DNA of 9,985 nt, taken from the NCBI GenBank assembly GCA_030673265.1, contig DAOVJK010000090.1:1-9985 (forward strand), written 5' to 3'. Position numbers and translations under genes: made by a program. This document shows positions 1-7,724 of the stretch, in pieces. This stretch comes from Pseudomonadota bacterium. Lineage in GTDB: Bacteria; Desulfobacterota; Desulfobulbia; Desulfobulbales; JAGXFP01. The notes below the pieces were generated by a model. The model worked only from the letters and a program-made list of their open reading frames with translations. It was not told where the DNA came from and made no database searches. Numbering within the stretch: the stretch's first letter is position 1; each line of letters opens with the position of its first letter.

Positions 1-646
1 GTCCTAAAGGGCTTGTTTGTTCAAAGGCCGCTTTGATTGCGCCAGCTTTACGCCACTTGTCCCGCAAAGAAGGCCAGTTCATCAAGTAGTAACCAGCCCT
101 TTCTTCTGGTTTAGCATTATTTTTACGGAGCCGATCTGGAAGATAAACCTGAGATGTTTTCATCAAACATATTCCCATGCGGAGATACCGGCGAGCGATG
201 CCAAAATCAGCGTGTTGGCCGGCGGCATCACGACGTTTATAGTCAGCCATCAGCTCGTCCGGGCCATGGAGGCCCATGTGTGAAGCTGATTGAACAATAT
301 AATCTTTGAGAATGCGATTACTGCGTTTGGCCACCTTGCCTATATATACCGAACCTTCCGGGCCACCGGTTTGCGTGACCCTGAGGACGATTCCTGCGTA
401 TGAGGTAAGGTTGTTAAGCGGCTTCTGCATATTTGGGTCGCCGATTTCGGCTGTTACCCCGGCGGCCAGAACTATGCCGATGCCGCGGACGCTTGTTAAA
501 AATGCACCTTGGGTTTGGCTCAGCCAAACAGCTATTTCTTTTTCTACCTGATCAATGTTTTCTTGCAAACAGCGATGATGGGTAACGTGTTGGGCCAATG
601 ACAGTTGAAGGGTATCTACATACTCGTCTGTCGAAAGGGTTGACAT
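1..646 (-). pseudogene. IS110/IS1111-family transposase, N-terminally truncated and cut by the left edge
   Basis: The minus strand is open for 215 codons from an ATG at 646 to the left edge. The product has a helical linker (about residues 10-40, with HVTHHRCLQENIDQVEKEI), then the helix-hairpin-helix-like C-terminal domain of IS110-type transposases: SVRGIGIVLAAGVTAEIGD, LTSYAGIV, QTGG, then GKVAKRSNRILKD. The family normally begins with a DEDD (RuvC-like) catalytic domain of about 150 residues. Here it is absent, because an in-frame TAA lies four codons upstream of the ATG (656-658) and the sensor kinase occupies the DNA beyond. The gene is therefore probably a dead remnant of an element truncated near base 650, although a start inside a frameshifted gene cannot be excluded. 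No terminal inverted repeat is visible; many IS110 elements lack one. Family assignment is fairly sure; the pseudogene status is inferred. Confidence 0.8.
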
Positions 647-733
647 TCGCCCCGATTATCCTTGATCATCTACTATGTCCCAATCACTAACAACCAATCT
701 TTCTCGCCGGGAAAAACCACTGTAGAAGGGCGT

Positions 734-3454
734 ATGAAAATCAGATCCAAGTTAATTATCGCCTTTCTGGCAACCTCGTTGCCTCTGTTACTAATCACCA
801 ACGGCCTGTTGTATACCCACGAACAAAAAGAAATCACCAAACAGATCTTCAACCACCTGCAATCGGTGGCCTCGATCCAGCACAACCGAACCCGCGGGAT
901 TATCTCTCAAAACATTGAACGCTGGCGCCTGGTGGCCAGCCGCACCCAGCTTCGTATCAGTCTGGCTGATTTCATCAAGGACCGGACAGAGAAACATCGG
1001 ACCCGCATGAATAGCATCTTGGCAGACGCCCTGGTTCCCATAAGCGACTTCAGAAACATCAGCATCCTGGGCCTTGACGGAATCGTTATCGCCTCAACCG
1101 ATATAGATAAAATCGGCCAAGACCATTCCGCAGAGCAATTTTTCACCCAAGGTAAAACGGGCAGCTGCGATACAGGCACCTGCGTTGACCTCTTCTTCCT
1201 CGACCAGAACCAGCAGCTCATGTCCCACCTTGCCGGGCCGCTTTACCTGAGCAATAAACTCATTGGCGTCCTGATCATCGAATCTTCGGTTGCTAATATC
1301 ATCAGCTCGATAGGCGACTACACCGGTCTGGGCGAGACCGGCGAAACCATTCTGGCCAGGCATGACGAAAACGGCGACGCCCTCTTCATAACTCCGACCA
1401 GATTCAATCCGGATGCGGCCTTGAAAATGGTGGTCCCCAAGGAGGAAACCGACAAACCCATCACCCAGGTGTTCCTCGGCCTGCACGACATGCTGGTCGA
1501 GGCCGTTGACTACCGGGATGTCCCGGTGCTGGCTACGACCCGGCATGTGGAGGAAACCGACTGGGGCATTGTGGTGAAGATTGATACCGCCGAGGCCATG
1601 GCCCCGATAAAAAATATCCGCAACCTACTGACCGCCATCGGTCTTGCCGCCATCCTGCTCCTGCTCTTGCTATCTTTTTATCTGTCCAAAACCATCACCA
1701 GACCCATCAGCAGACTAACCAAGACGGCCAAAAATATTTCGGAAGGCGATTTGCATGACCAGGCCGACGAAAAAATGCGGGACGAAACCGGCATCCTGGC
1801 CCAGGCCTTCAACCGGATGACTGAAAACCTGATCGCCTCACATAAAAAACTAGAAAAGAAGATCGAGGAAATCAAGGTCAGAGAGAACGAAATTCGCCTT
1901 CTTTTAAACTCCACAGCCGAGGCAATCTACGGCATCGACCGCCACGGCAACTGCACCTTCTGCAATCCTTCCTGTCTGCACCTTCTCGGTTATGATCAGG
2001 AAAGCGACCTGCTCGGCAAACAGATGCATACACTCATGCATCACAGACGGCCGGACGGCAGCGAATACCCCCGCGAAGAGTGCAAGATCATGCAGGGCCT
2101 GCGCCAAGGCGAAGCAATACACGTTGACGACGAGGTCTTCTGGCGGGCGGACGCCACCTGTTTCTGGGCCGAATACTGGACCCATCCGGTTGAACAGGAA
2201 AACGAAAATCTGAAGAGCGTTGTCACCTTCATCGACATCAGCAAACGCCGCGCCTCCGATCAGGAAAGAGAAAAACTGAATACCCAGTTGCAACAGGCCC
2301 AGAAACTGGAAGCGGTCGGTACCCTGGCAGGCGGCATTGCCCACGACTTCAACAATATTCTGACCGCCATCCTGGGCTATGCGGATCTGGCCAAAATAAA
2401 ACTGGCATCGGGCAGCGAGGTCACCGCCCACCTTGAGGAAGTGTTAAAGGCCGGGGGCCGGGCCCAGGAACTGGTTAAACAGATTCTGACTTTCAGCCGG
2501 CAGACCAAGGATGAGCGCAAACCTTTACAGATCCACCTGATTATCAAGGAGGCTTTAAAACTTCTCAGGGCCTCCATTCCTAAAACCATCGAATTCCGTG
2601 AAAATATTGATCAGAATTGCGGGATGGTGATGGCCGACCCGACCCAGATCCACCAGGTTATGATGAATCTCTGCACCAACGCCTATCAGGCCATGCGGGA
2701 AACAGGCGGCATCCTGGCCGTTGAGCTGTCACGGGTGGAGATAACCCAGGCCGACCAAAAGGTGGCCGGTCTTCACCTGCTGCCGGGCCCATATATCGAA
2801 CTCCAGGTAAGTGACACCGGCCATGGCATGCCCCGGTCCCTGCAGGAAAGAATATTCGAACCTTACTTCACCACTAAGGACAAAGGGAAAGGAACCGGTA
2901 TGGGCCTGGCCCTGGTGCACGGCATTGTGAAAAGTCATGAAGGTCACATAACGGTCTACAGCGAACCGGGCAAGGGCTCCAGTTTTCAAGTATATCTGCC
3001 GCGTATCGAGACAATCCCCCTCCACCCCGAAACCGAAATAAACCAGGCGATACCTACCGGGAATGAGAGGATACTGGTCATTGATGATGAGGATTTCATC
3101 GTCAACTTTGAACAACTGGCCTTAGAAGAATTCGGCTACCGTGTCACCGCGACCACCAGCAGCGTTGAGGCTTTGGAGATATTCAGCGAACAGCCTGAAA
3201 ATTTTGACCTGATCATCACCGACATGACCATGCCCACCATGACCGGCGCCGAACTGGCCCAGAAAATACTGGCTGCCCGACCGGAAATCCCGATCATCCT
3301 CTGCACCGGCTTCAGTGAACTGATCAATGAACAGAAGGCCAAAGCCATCGGCATCCGTGAATATATAATGAAGCCGATTATTATCAGTGAAATAGCCCTG
3401 GCGGTCAGAAGGGTTCTGGATGAAAAACCGGGGCCGCCTGCCGGCAGGAGCTGA
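734..3454 (+). CDS. Hybrid sensor histidine kinase (Cache-like sensor, HAMP, PAS, HisKA, HATPase, receiver)
   Basis: This 906-residue inner-membrane kinase is numbered from ATG 734, chosen because GAAGGG lies just upstream and MKIRSKLIIAF begins a membrane segment; an in-frame ATG at 662 would add 24 residues without membrane character. Order: TM1 about 5-27; periplasmic Cache-like sensor about 30-295; TM2 about 298-317; HAMP about 317-370 (SKTITRPISRLTK); PAS about 387-503 (CTFCNPSCLHLLGY); HisKA with phospho-acceptor His537 in GGIAHDFNNILTAILGY; HATPase_c with N-box NLCTNAYQAM, DTGHGMP and GKGTGMGLALV; C-terminal receiver about 779-896 with acidic pair D784/D785, phospho-site D830 (IITDMTMP), T858 and K880. 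All catalytic residues are present, so it should be active. No DNA-binding domain or partner regulator lies beside it, so the output target is unknown. The sensor holds a Cys pair (CDTGTC, C145 and C150). The ligand cannot be named. Confidence 0.93.
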   Translation: MKIRSKLIIAFLATSLPLLLITNGLLYTHEQKEITKQIFNHLQSVASIQHNRTRGIISQNIERWRLVASRTQLRISLADFIKDRTEKHRTRMNSILADALVPISDFRNISILGLDGIVIASTDIDKIGQDHSAEQFFTQGKTGSCDTGTCVDLFFLDQNQQLMSHLAGPLYLSNKLIGVLIIESSVANIISSIGDYTGLGETGETILARHDENGDALFITPTRFNPDAALKMVVPKEETDKPITQVFLGLHDMLVEAVDYRDVPVLATTRHVEETDWGIVVKIDTAEAMAPIKNIRNLLTAIGLAAILLLLLLSFYLSKTITRPISRLTKTAKNISEGDLHDQADEKMRDETGILAQAFNRMTENLIASHKKLEKKIEEIKVRENEIRLLLNSTAEAIYGIDRHGNCTFCNPSCLHLLGYDQESDLLGKQMHTLMHHRRPDGSEYPREECKIMQGLRQGEAIHVDDEVFWRADATCFWAEYWTHPVEQENENLKSVVTFIDISKRRASDQEREKLNTQLQQAQKLEAVGTLAGGIAHDFNNILTAILGYADLAKIKLASGSEVTAHLEEVLKAGGRAQELVKQILTFSRQTKDERKPLQIHLIIKEALKLLRASIPKTIEFRENIDQNCGMVMADPTQIHQVMMNLCTNAYQAMRETGGILAVELSRVEITQADQKVAGLHLLPGPYIELQVSDTGHGMPRSLQERIFEPYFTTKDKGKGTGMGLALVHGIVKSHEGHITVYSEPGKGSSFQVYLPRIETIPLHPETEINQAIPTGNERILVIDDEDFIVNFEQLALEEFGYRVTATTSSVEALEIFSEQPENFDLIITDMTMPTMTGAELAQKILAARPEIPIILCTGFSELINEQKAKAIGIREYIMKPIIISEIALAVRRVLDEKPGPPAGRS

Positions 3455-3620
3455 ACGGCCCGATGTTCGGTTACGCAGAACTGCTTCGCGAACCGAAACA
3501 GGCCCTGGAAAAACGGCTCAAGCAGGAGAACAAGATCATGGCCTGCGCCAGAAGGTTTGCGACCAGCCCCCCCGTTACCAGTGGCCGGGTGGGTAAAGAT
3601 AACCTGTTGCTATCCAATAA
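3455..3620. other. Short intergenic stretch after the kinase, no supported gene
   Basis: This stretch lies between the kinase stop codon and the terminator. A 67-codon open frame starts at 3463 but runs through the terminator hairpin and its product resembles no family I know. I treat the stretch as the 3' untranslated region of the kinase message. Confidence 0.6.
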
Positions 3621-3654
3621 AAGAGCCGCCGATGTTTCATCGGCGGCTCTTTTT
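3621..3654. terminator. Rho-independent terminator, probably bidirectional
   Basis: A perfect 14-bp stem, AAGAGCCGCCGATG (3621-3634) with CATCGGCGGCTCTT (3638-3651), closes on a TTT loop and is followed by Ts. On the opposite strand the stem is followed by TTTTATTGG, so it can also stop transcription of the converging LysR gene, whose stop codon is at 3663-3665. It lies about 165 bp after the kinase stop codon. Confidence 0.92.
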
Positions 3655-3662
3655 AGCGGTTA

Positions 3663-4646
3663 TTAATGCTGCTCCTGGGTTCTTGATGACTGGAGTTGTT
3701 CATGCAGCTCTTTGATCTTTTGCGGTGACGAGAAACATTTTCTGTCCTGGCCGCATTGCCCCATAATTTCACAGAACTCAATAAATTCATCCATCAGTTT
3801 GGTGTTGACCTTGTTCTTATGCTGGATAATGAGAAGGGTCCTTTTCATGTCGACACCTTCAAGGCGCAGTTCTTTCAATTCCCCTCGCTCGATTTCACCG
3901 CAGACCGTCAGGTTTGAAAGACAGCCAAGGACATTGCCGGCCTGCACTGCTTTTTTTATTGCCTCTGTATGGCCCAGTTCCATGACCACGTTGAGATCCG
4001 TTACATATTTGCCCAGCTTTTTTTTGAAAATATAAGCTGTTCCGGAGCCCTTTTCCCGCATGACCCAAGTGCTGCTTTTCATGTCCCTGGCAAGGTTGAA
4101 TTTATTGAACGCCGCCAAAGCATTATCCGGGTTGGCGATAATGACCAATTCATCAGCGAACCATGGGGTAACCCTGACCTGCTCATTGCTCACTTCACCC
4201 TCCACAAAACCAAGATCAACTTTTCTCTCAACAATAAGTTTCTCCGCAGCGCGAGTGTTGAAAATCTGGATAGCAATGTAGGCGTGGGGGTAAAGAGTCA
4301 TAAAAGCGCTGGCCAGAGACGGCAGCACATAATTACCGATGGTTGAGCTGGCGACGATGTTCAGCGCCCCGGCTATGTTGCCTTCTTTTTCATTCATCAA
4401 TGTGTATATGTTGTTTGCCTTGGAGATTGTTTCCCGGCATAGCGGCAAAAGATACCGGCCCCGATCATTGAGGAGCAGGGCTCGCCTGTCTCTGTCAAAG
4501 AGGGGGCCACCCAGCTGGCTCTCCAGCTCATTCAGGGCAAGGCTGACCGCGGATTGGCTAAGAAAAAGTCTTTTGCTGGCCCGAGTGACCTGTTGTTCCT
4601 CAACCACTGCAATAAAAATTTCAAGCTGTCGTAAGGTTATTGTCAT
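3663..4646 (-). CDS. LysR-family transcriptional regulator
   Basis: This 327-residue protein has normal LysR length plus a short tail. Residues 1-60 are the winged helix-turn-helix (LRQLEIFIAVVEEQQVTRAS, then LFLSQSAVSLALNELESQLG and LFDRDRRALLLNDRG). Residues about 90-295 are the LysR effector-binding fold (IVASSTIGNYVLPSL, VDLGFVEGEV, MREKGSGTAYIFKKKL), closest in style to the CysB/CbbR-like branch. GAGG lies 7 bases before the ATG. The tail after about residue 290 has three evenly spaced cysteines (C292, C298, C304) and a Gln-rich end. The gene is divergent from nuoA across 176 bp and converges with the kinase at a shared terminator. Divergent LysR genes commonly regulate their neighbour and themselves, so control of the nuo operon is a reasonable inference; E. 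coli likewise has a LysR gene, lrhA, next to nuo. The effector is unknown. Confidence 0.92.
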   Translation of the reverse strand: MTITLRQLEIFIAVVEEQQVTRASKRLFLSQSAVSLALNELESQLGGPLFDRDRRALLLNDRGRYLLPLCRETISKANNIYTLMNEKEGNIAGALNIVASSTIGNYVLPSLASAFMTLYPHAYIAIQIFNTRAAEKLIVERKVDLGFVEGEVSNEQVRVTPWFADELVIIANPDNALAAFNKFNLARDMKSSTWVMREKGSGTAYIFKKKLGKYVTDLNVVMELGHTEAIKKAVQAGNVLGCLSNLTVCGEIERGELKELRLEGVDMKRTLLIIQHKNKVNTKLMDEFIEFCEIMGQCGQDRKCFSSPQKIKELHEQLQSSRTQEQH

Positions 4647-4691
4647 GAAAGCCTCATCGTTTTTCCCTTTTATTCAAGCAGGTTACAGCCA

Positions 4692-4762
4692 AGTATTAAT
4701 CAAATCAATACTAAACATTGTTTTTATAAATTTGATCTAATATTTATTTAATACTACATTGT
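4692..4762. promoter_or_regulatory. Putative LysR operator region: dyad plus direct repeats
   Basis: A dyad AGTATT-N9-AATACT spans 4692-4712 and contains the T-N11-A spacing typical of LysR binding sites. Its right half is part of a longer element, AATACTAAACATTGT (4707-4721), which recurs as AATACTACATTGT (4750-4762), 43 bp away, about four helical turns. ATCAAAT (4699-4705) and ATTTGAT (4730-4736) add a further inverted pair. This layout would fit a recognition site and an activation site bound by one LysR tetramer. The repeats are seen directly; their function is inferred. Confidence 0.5.
4732..4760 (+). promoter_or_regulatory. Possible sigma-70-type promoter of the nuo operon
   Basis: TTGATC (4732-4737), a 17-base spacer and TACATT (4755-4760) form a weak -35/-10 pair on the strand of nuoA, within the AT-rich intergenic DNA. 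The poor match to consensus would suit an activated promoter. The -10 hexamer overlaps the second AATACT repeat. Several other AT-rich hexamers exist nearby, so this is only a candidate. Confidence 0.3.
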
Positions 4763-4807
4763 GGTACTCTGACAGTCAAAAGAATTGGCACACCCGAAAA
4801 ATCTCCT

Positions 4808-4812
4808 GGAGG
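4808..4812 (+). promoter_or_regulatory. Ribosome binding site of nuoA
   Basis: GGAGG sits 10 bases before the nuoA ATG. It is flanked on both sides by CTCC (4803-4806 and 4817-4820), so either copy could pair with it. A second ATG at 4813 is out of frame and does not open a recognisable protein. Confidence 0.7.
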
Positions 4813-4822
4813 ATGTCTCCCC

Positions 4823-5206
4823 ATGGAAAGTTACATAATGATAGGCTTCTCGGTTTTTTTAGGCGCCCTGTTTGTCGGGGGCGCAATTATCTGCTCCAAG
4901 ATCCTGGCCTTCCATTCGCCGGAAGGCCAGCGTAAGGTGCAGCCCTATGAGTGTTCCGAGAATCCTATTGGCGATGCCCGGATCCGCTTTAAGGTCTCCT
5001 TTTATATTTTTGCCCTGCTCTTTTTACTCTTTGACATTGAATCCCTGTTTCTCTTCCCATGCATGAAAATCTTTAAATCGGTGGTGACCGGCCAGCATGG
5101 CAGCATCAGTCCGGTTGTTCTTTTCAGTGAATTGTTTGTTTTTGTTTTCATCCTTTTTGCCGGCCTTATCTATGCCTGGCGCAAGGGGGTTTTGACATGG
5201 GAGTAG
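4823..5206 (+). CDS. nuoA: NADH-quinone oxidoreductase subunit A (complex I, ND3 homologue)
   Basis: This 127-residue membrane subunit has three predicted transmembrane helices, about residues 5-27, 62-82 and 95-118. The family signature is clear at residues about 42-78: YECSENPIGDARIRFKVSFY followed by LLFDIESLFLFP. In known complexes NuoA sits beside NuoH near the quinone tunnel, and its TM1-2 loop, which carries the conserved Cys, moves during turnover; that Cys is present here (YEC). It is the first gene of the operon, preceded by a good GGAGG site, and its stop codon overlaps the start of the next gene by 10 bases, suggesting translational coupling. Length is normal for the family. Confidence 0.96.
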   Translation: MESYIMIGFSVFLGALFVGGAIICSKILAFHSPEGQRKVQPYECSENPIGDARIRFKVSFYIFALLFLLFDIESLFLFPCMKIFKSVVTGQHGSISPVVLFSELFVFVFILFAGLIYAWRKGVLTWE

Positions 5207-6435
5207 GCGGCGCTTCAGGGGCAACCGAGCAGGTTGCTGAAATACTCGACAAATTTCCCGGCGGGATCAGGCTGGTTGACTCCATCGAATATCTGGTGGC
5301 CTGGGCCAGGGCCAACTCCCTCTGGCCGCTGGTCTATGGTACGGCCTGTTGCGCCATGGAAATGATGTCGGCGGGCTCCTCCCGGCACGACTGGGCCCGG
5401 TTCGGGGTTGAGGTTGCCAGGGCCACACCGCGCCAGGCCGACCTTATCGTGCTGGCCGGTACCATCGTCGAAAAAATGGGCACAAATCTGGTCACCCTCT
5501 ACGAACAGATGCCGGCGCCCAAGTATGTCATTGCCATGGGCTCCTGCGCCATTTCCGGCGGCCCCTTTTACTATGACACCTATTCGGTGATCAAAGGCGG
5601 CGACCGGCTGATCCCGGTGGATGTCTATGTGCCCGGCTGCCCTCCCCGACCGGAGGCCTTGCTCTATGGCATCATGGAACTACAGGAAAAGATCAGAAAG
5701 GAGGGCCGCCGCAACCCCTGGAAGGTCGGCAAGGTGCTGGAAACTCCATTTGTTGATACCCACAGCCTGGCCAAGCAGGAATGGCTCACCCAAGAGGAAA
5801 AGAAAGAGGATGAGCAGCGCTTGGCCAGAGCGCGGTTCAAGGCCGAGAACCCGGATTACAAGCCGGCAAAACCGCAACGGCTTGCCAAAGAGAAATTTGC
5901 TGCAATGCCCAGGATACCGCCCAGGAAAAGCGGCTTTACCAACCCCTCCCTCCTGGCTGCGGTGCAAAGAGCTTTCCCCGAAGTCGCCCTTTTCCGGCAA
6001 CCGGAGATTACCCCGGCCACGGTGGCGGATCTGGGTCCAGAATACATTCTTGATCTGGAAATTGGGCCTGAGCAATACCCAGATCTGGTGCGTTTTCTTA
6101 AAGAGGACCAGGAGCTTGGCATCGACCTCCTGCTGCAGGTGACAGCGGTGGACTGGCAAGACCATTTCGACGTCCTGGTCCAGCTGCTCTCCACCCGCCT
6201 TGGCCATAAAGTGTTTCTGCGCTGCCCGGTGAGCAAGGAGCAGCCTGAAATCAACACCATTTCAGATATTTTCAGGGGCGCGGAATGGCATGAACGGGAA
6301 GTGTTCGACCTGTTCGGCATTCGCTTCAGCGGCCATCCGGACATGCGGCGCATCTTTCTGCTGGATGATTTTCCCGGTTACCCCCTGCGCAAGGACTTTG
6401 CAGACCCGGAGCGGGTGGTAAAACGCCCCTATTGA
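5197..6435 (+). CDS. nuoBC: Fused complex I subunits B and C (NuoB-NuoC)
   Basis: One 412-residue reading frame joins two peripheral subunits. Residues 1-170 are NuoB (PSST): all four ligands of cluster N2, the last Fe-S cluster before quinone, are present (C51-C52 in GTACCAMEMM, C117 in GSCAISGG, C148 in PGCPPRPEAL), as is the SSRHDWARFG loop. Residues about 171-247 are a highly charged linker rich in Lys, Glu and Arg. Residues about 248-412 are NuoC (30-kDa subunit), with ITAVDW-like VTAVDWQDH and the signature REVFDLFGIRFSGHPDMRRI plus PLRKDF near the end. The domains are in frame with no stop or frame change. NuoC-NuoD and NuoB-C-D fusions are known in other bacteria; a B-C fusion with separate D is less usual as far as I know. 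The start at ATG 5197 overlaps nuoA. Confidence 0.94.
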   Translation: MGVGGASGATEQVAEILDKFPGGIRLVDSIEYLVAWARANSLWPLVYGTACCAMEMMSAGSSRHDWARFGVEVARATPRQADLIVLAGTIVEKMGTNLVTLYEQMPAPKYVIAMGSCAISGGPFYYDTYSVIKGGDRLIPVDVYVPGCPPRPEALLYGIMELQEKIRKEGRRNPWKVGKVLETPFVDTHSLAKQEWLTQEEKKEDEQRLARARFKAENPDYKPAKPQRLAKEKFAAMPRIPPRKSGFTNPSLLAAVQRAFPEVALFRQPEITPATVADLGPEYILDLEIGPEQYPDLVRFLKEDQELGIDLLLQVTAVDWQDHFDVLVQLLSTRLGHKVFLRCPVSKEQPEINTISDIFRGAEWHEREVFDLFGIRFSGHPDMRRIFLLDDFPGYPLRKDFADPERVVKRPY

Positions 6436-6480
6436 TATAGTTGATAGACCCAGATCCCTTATTACACGAATAGGATAAAA

Positions 6481-7635
6481 ATGGAATTACAGCCTGTCGA
6501 TAATCTCCCGGAAGGTTTTACAAGGGGGCTGAACAGCGATGAAACCTCGGAGGAATACTTCCTCAACATGGGTCCCCAGCACCCAAGCACCCATGGGGTC
6601 TTGCGGTTGGTGCTCAAGCTTGATGGCGAAAACGTGCTGGAGGTCGTACCGCATCTGGGCTACGTCCACCGCGGCATCGAAAAGCTGGCGGAAAGCCAGA
6701 CCTACCTGCAGAATATCCACCTCACCGACCGGCTCGATTATCTCTCCAGCCATTTCAATAATCTCGGTTATTGCCTGGCGATGGAACAAGCCCTTGATAT
6801 AGGGGTGCCGGAGCGGGGTGAATACATCAGGGTCATGGTCTGCGAGTTGCAGCGGATCCAGTCACACCTGCTCTGGTGGGGCGTGACGGGGATGGATCTC
6901 GGGGCAATCAGTACCTTTCTTTACGGATTCAAGGAGAGGGAAATGATCACCGACATCTTTGAAGAGATCTGCGGCGCCAGGCTGACCATGAATTTTTTCC
7001 GGCCGGGAGGATCCTTTGCTGATGTTCCCGATACTTTTATCCCAAGGGTCAAGAAGGTAATCGAACGGATGCACGTCGCCCTCGATGAGTACAATACCCT
7101 GCTGACCGACAACATCATTTTCCGGGAACGGACCAGGGCTATCGGCATTCTCAGCCGTGAAAAAGCCCTTTCCTACGGGTGTAGCGGCGGGGTACTGCGG
7201 GCCTCCGGCGTCAGCTATGACGTGCGCAGGAATGACCCCTATTCGATTTATGACCGTTTCGATTTTGGTATTCCCGTAGGCTCGGTGGGTGGTTGCTTCG
7301 ACCGTTACCGGATGAAAATGGAGGAGATGCCCCAATCTCTTCGCATTCTGGAGCAGGCAGTAAAGGATTTCCCGGAAGGGCCGTATCGCAGCAAGGAGCA
7401 ATCGGCCTACCGTCTGCCCCAAGGCAGTTATTACAGCCAGGTGGAAACCGCCCGCGGACTGCTTGGCACCTATATTGTCGCCGAAGGCGGAGCGAAGCCA
7501 TACCGGGTCAAATTCCGCTCCCCGAGCTTTTCCAACTTGAGCACCCTCTGCGAGATGGCGGTGGGACACAAGATAGCCGACCTGGTGACCATTCTGGCGA
7601 CCCTGGATTTTGTGGTGCCGGACATCGACCGATAG
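6481..7635 (+). CDS. nuoD: NADH-quinone oxidoreductase subunit D (49-kDa subunit)
   Basis: This 384-residue peripheral subunit forms, with NuoB, the quinone-reducing site. Clear family motifs are NMGPQHPSTHGVLRLVLKLDG, GYVHRGIEKLAE, TDRLDYLSS, LLTDN with FRERTRAIGILS, PYRVKFRSPSFSNL and the usual ending DFVVPDIDR. His38 and Tyr87, which by position and motif match the quinone-head-group ligands known from Thermus Nqo4, are both conserved, so the site should work with a quinone. The [NiFe]-hydrogenase-type metal cysteines are absent, which argues against a hydrogenase large subunit. AGGA lies a few bases before the ATG. It follows nuoBC by 45 bp. Length is normal for an unfused NuoD. Confidence 0.96.
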   Translation: MELQPVDNLPEGFTRGLNSDETSEEYFLNMGPQHPSTHGVLRLVLKLDGENVLEVVPHLGYVHRGIEKLAESQTYLQNIHLTDRLDYLSSHFNNLGYCLAMEQALDIGVPERGEYIRVMVCELQRIQSHLLWWGVTGMDLGAISTFLYGFKEREMITDIFEEICGARLTMNFFRPGGSFADVPDTFIPRVKKVIERMHVALDEYNTLLTDNIIFRERTRAIGILSREKALSYGCSGGVLRASGVSYDVRRNDPYSIYDRFDFGIPVGSVGGCFDRYRMKMEEMPQSLRILEQAVKDFPEGPYRSKEQSAYRLPQGSYYSQVETARGLLGTYIVAEGGAKPYRVKFRSPSFSNLSTLCEMAVGHKIADLVTILATLDFVVPDIDR

Positions 7636-7695
7636 TAAACGTTTACAGTTTTAGGTAATTGACGACCAACTTTTAGCCACTGGTGAACGGTTACG
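7635..7695. promoter_or_regulatory. Operator-like palindromes in the nuoD-nuoH gap
   Basis: GTAAACGTTTAC (7635-7646) is a perfect 12-nt palindrome that begins on the last base of the nuoD stop codon. GTGAACGGTTAC (7683-7694) matches it at 10 of 12 positions, 48 bp downstream. The core AAACGTTT resembles LacI/GalR-family operators (for example PurR and CcpA sites). Whether any such regulator binds here is unknown. The gap contains no recognised gene. Confidence 0.35.
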
Positions 7696-7724
7696 AAGGC
7701 CCAAACGGAGAAATTGCAAAGACT

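Noticed and set aside
17..551. Plus-strand open frames at 17-283 and 306-551
   Set aside because: Both are antisense to the transposase, which has clear family motifs on the minus strand; their products show no recognisable domain.
1094..2431. Long minus-strand open frames (1094-1546 and 1904-2431) inside the kinase gene
   Set aside because: The plus strand encodes continuous, motif-rich kinase domains here; the antisense frames reflect codon bias.
3463..3666. Possible 67-residue gene after the kinase
   Set aside because: It reads through the perfect terminator hairpin, ends inside the LysR gene and resembles no known family.
7683..7724. GTG at 7683 as the nuoH start
   Set aside because: No ribosome binding site precedes it, and the extra 14 residues do not resemble the usual NuoH N-terminus; kept only as an alternative.
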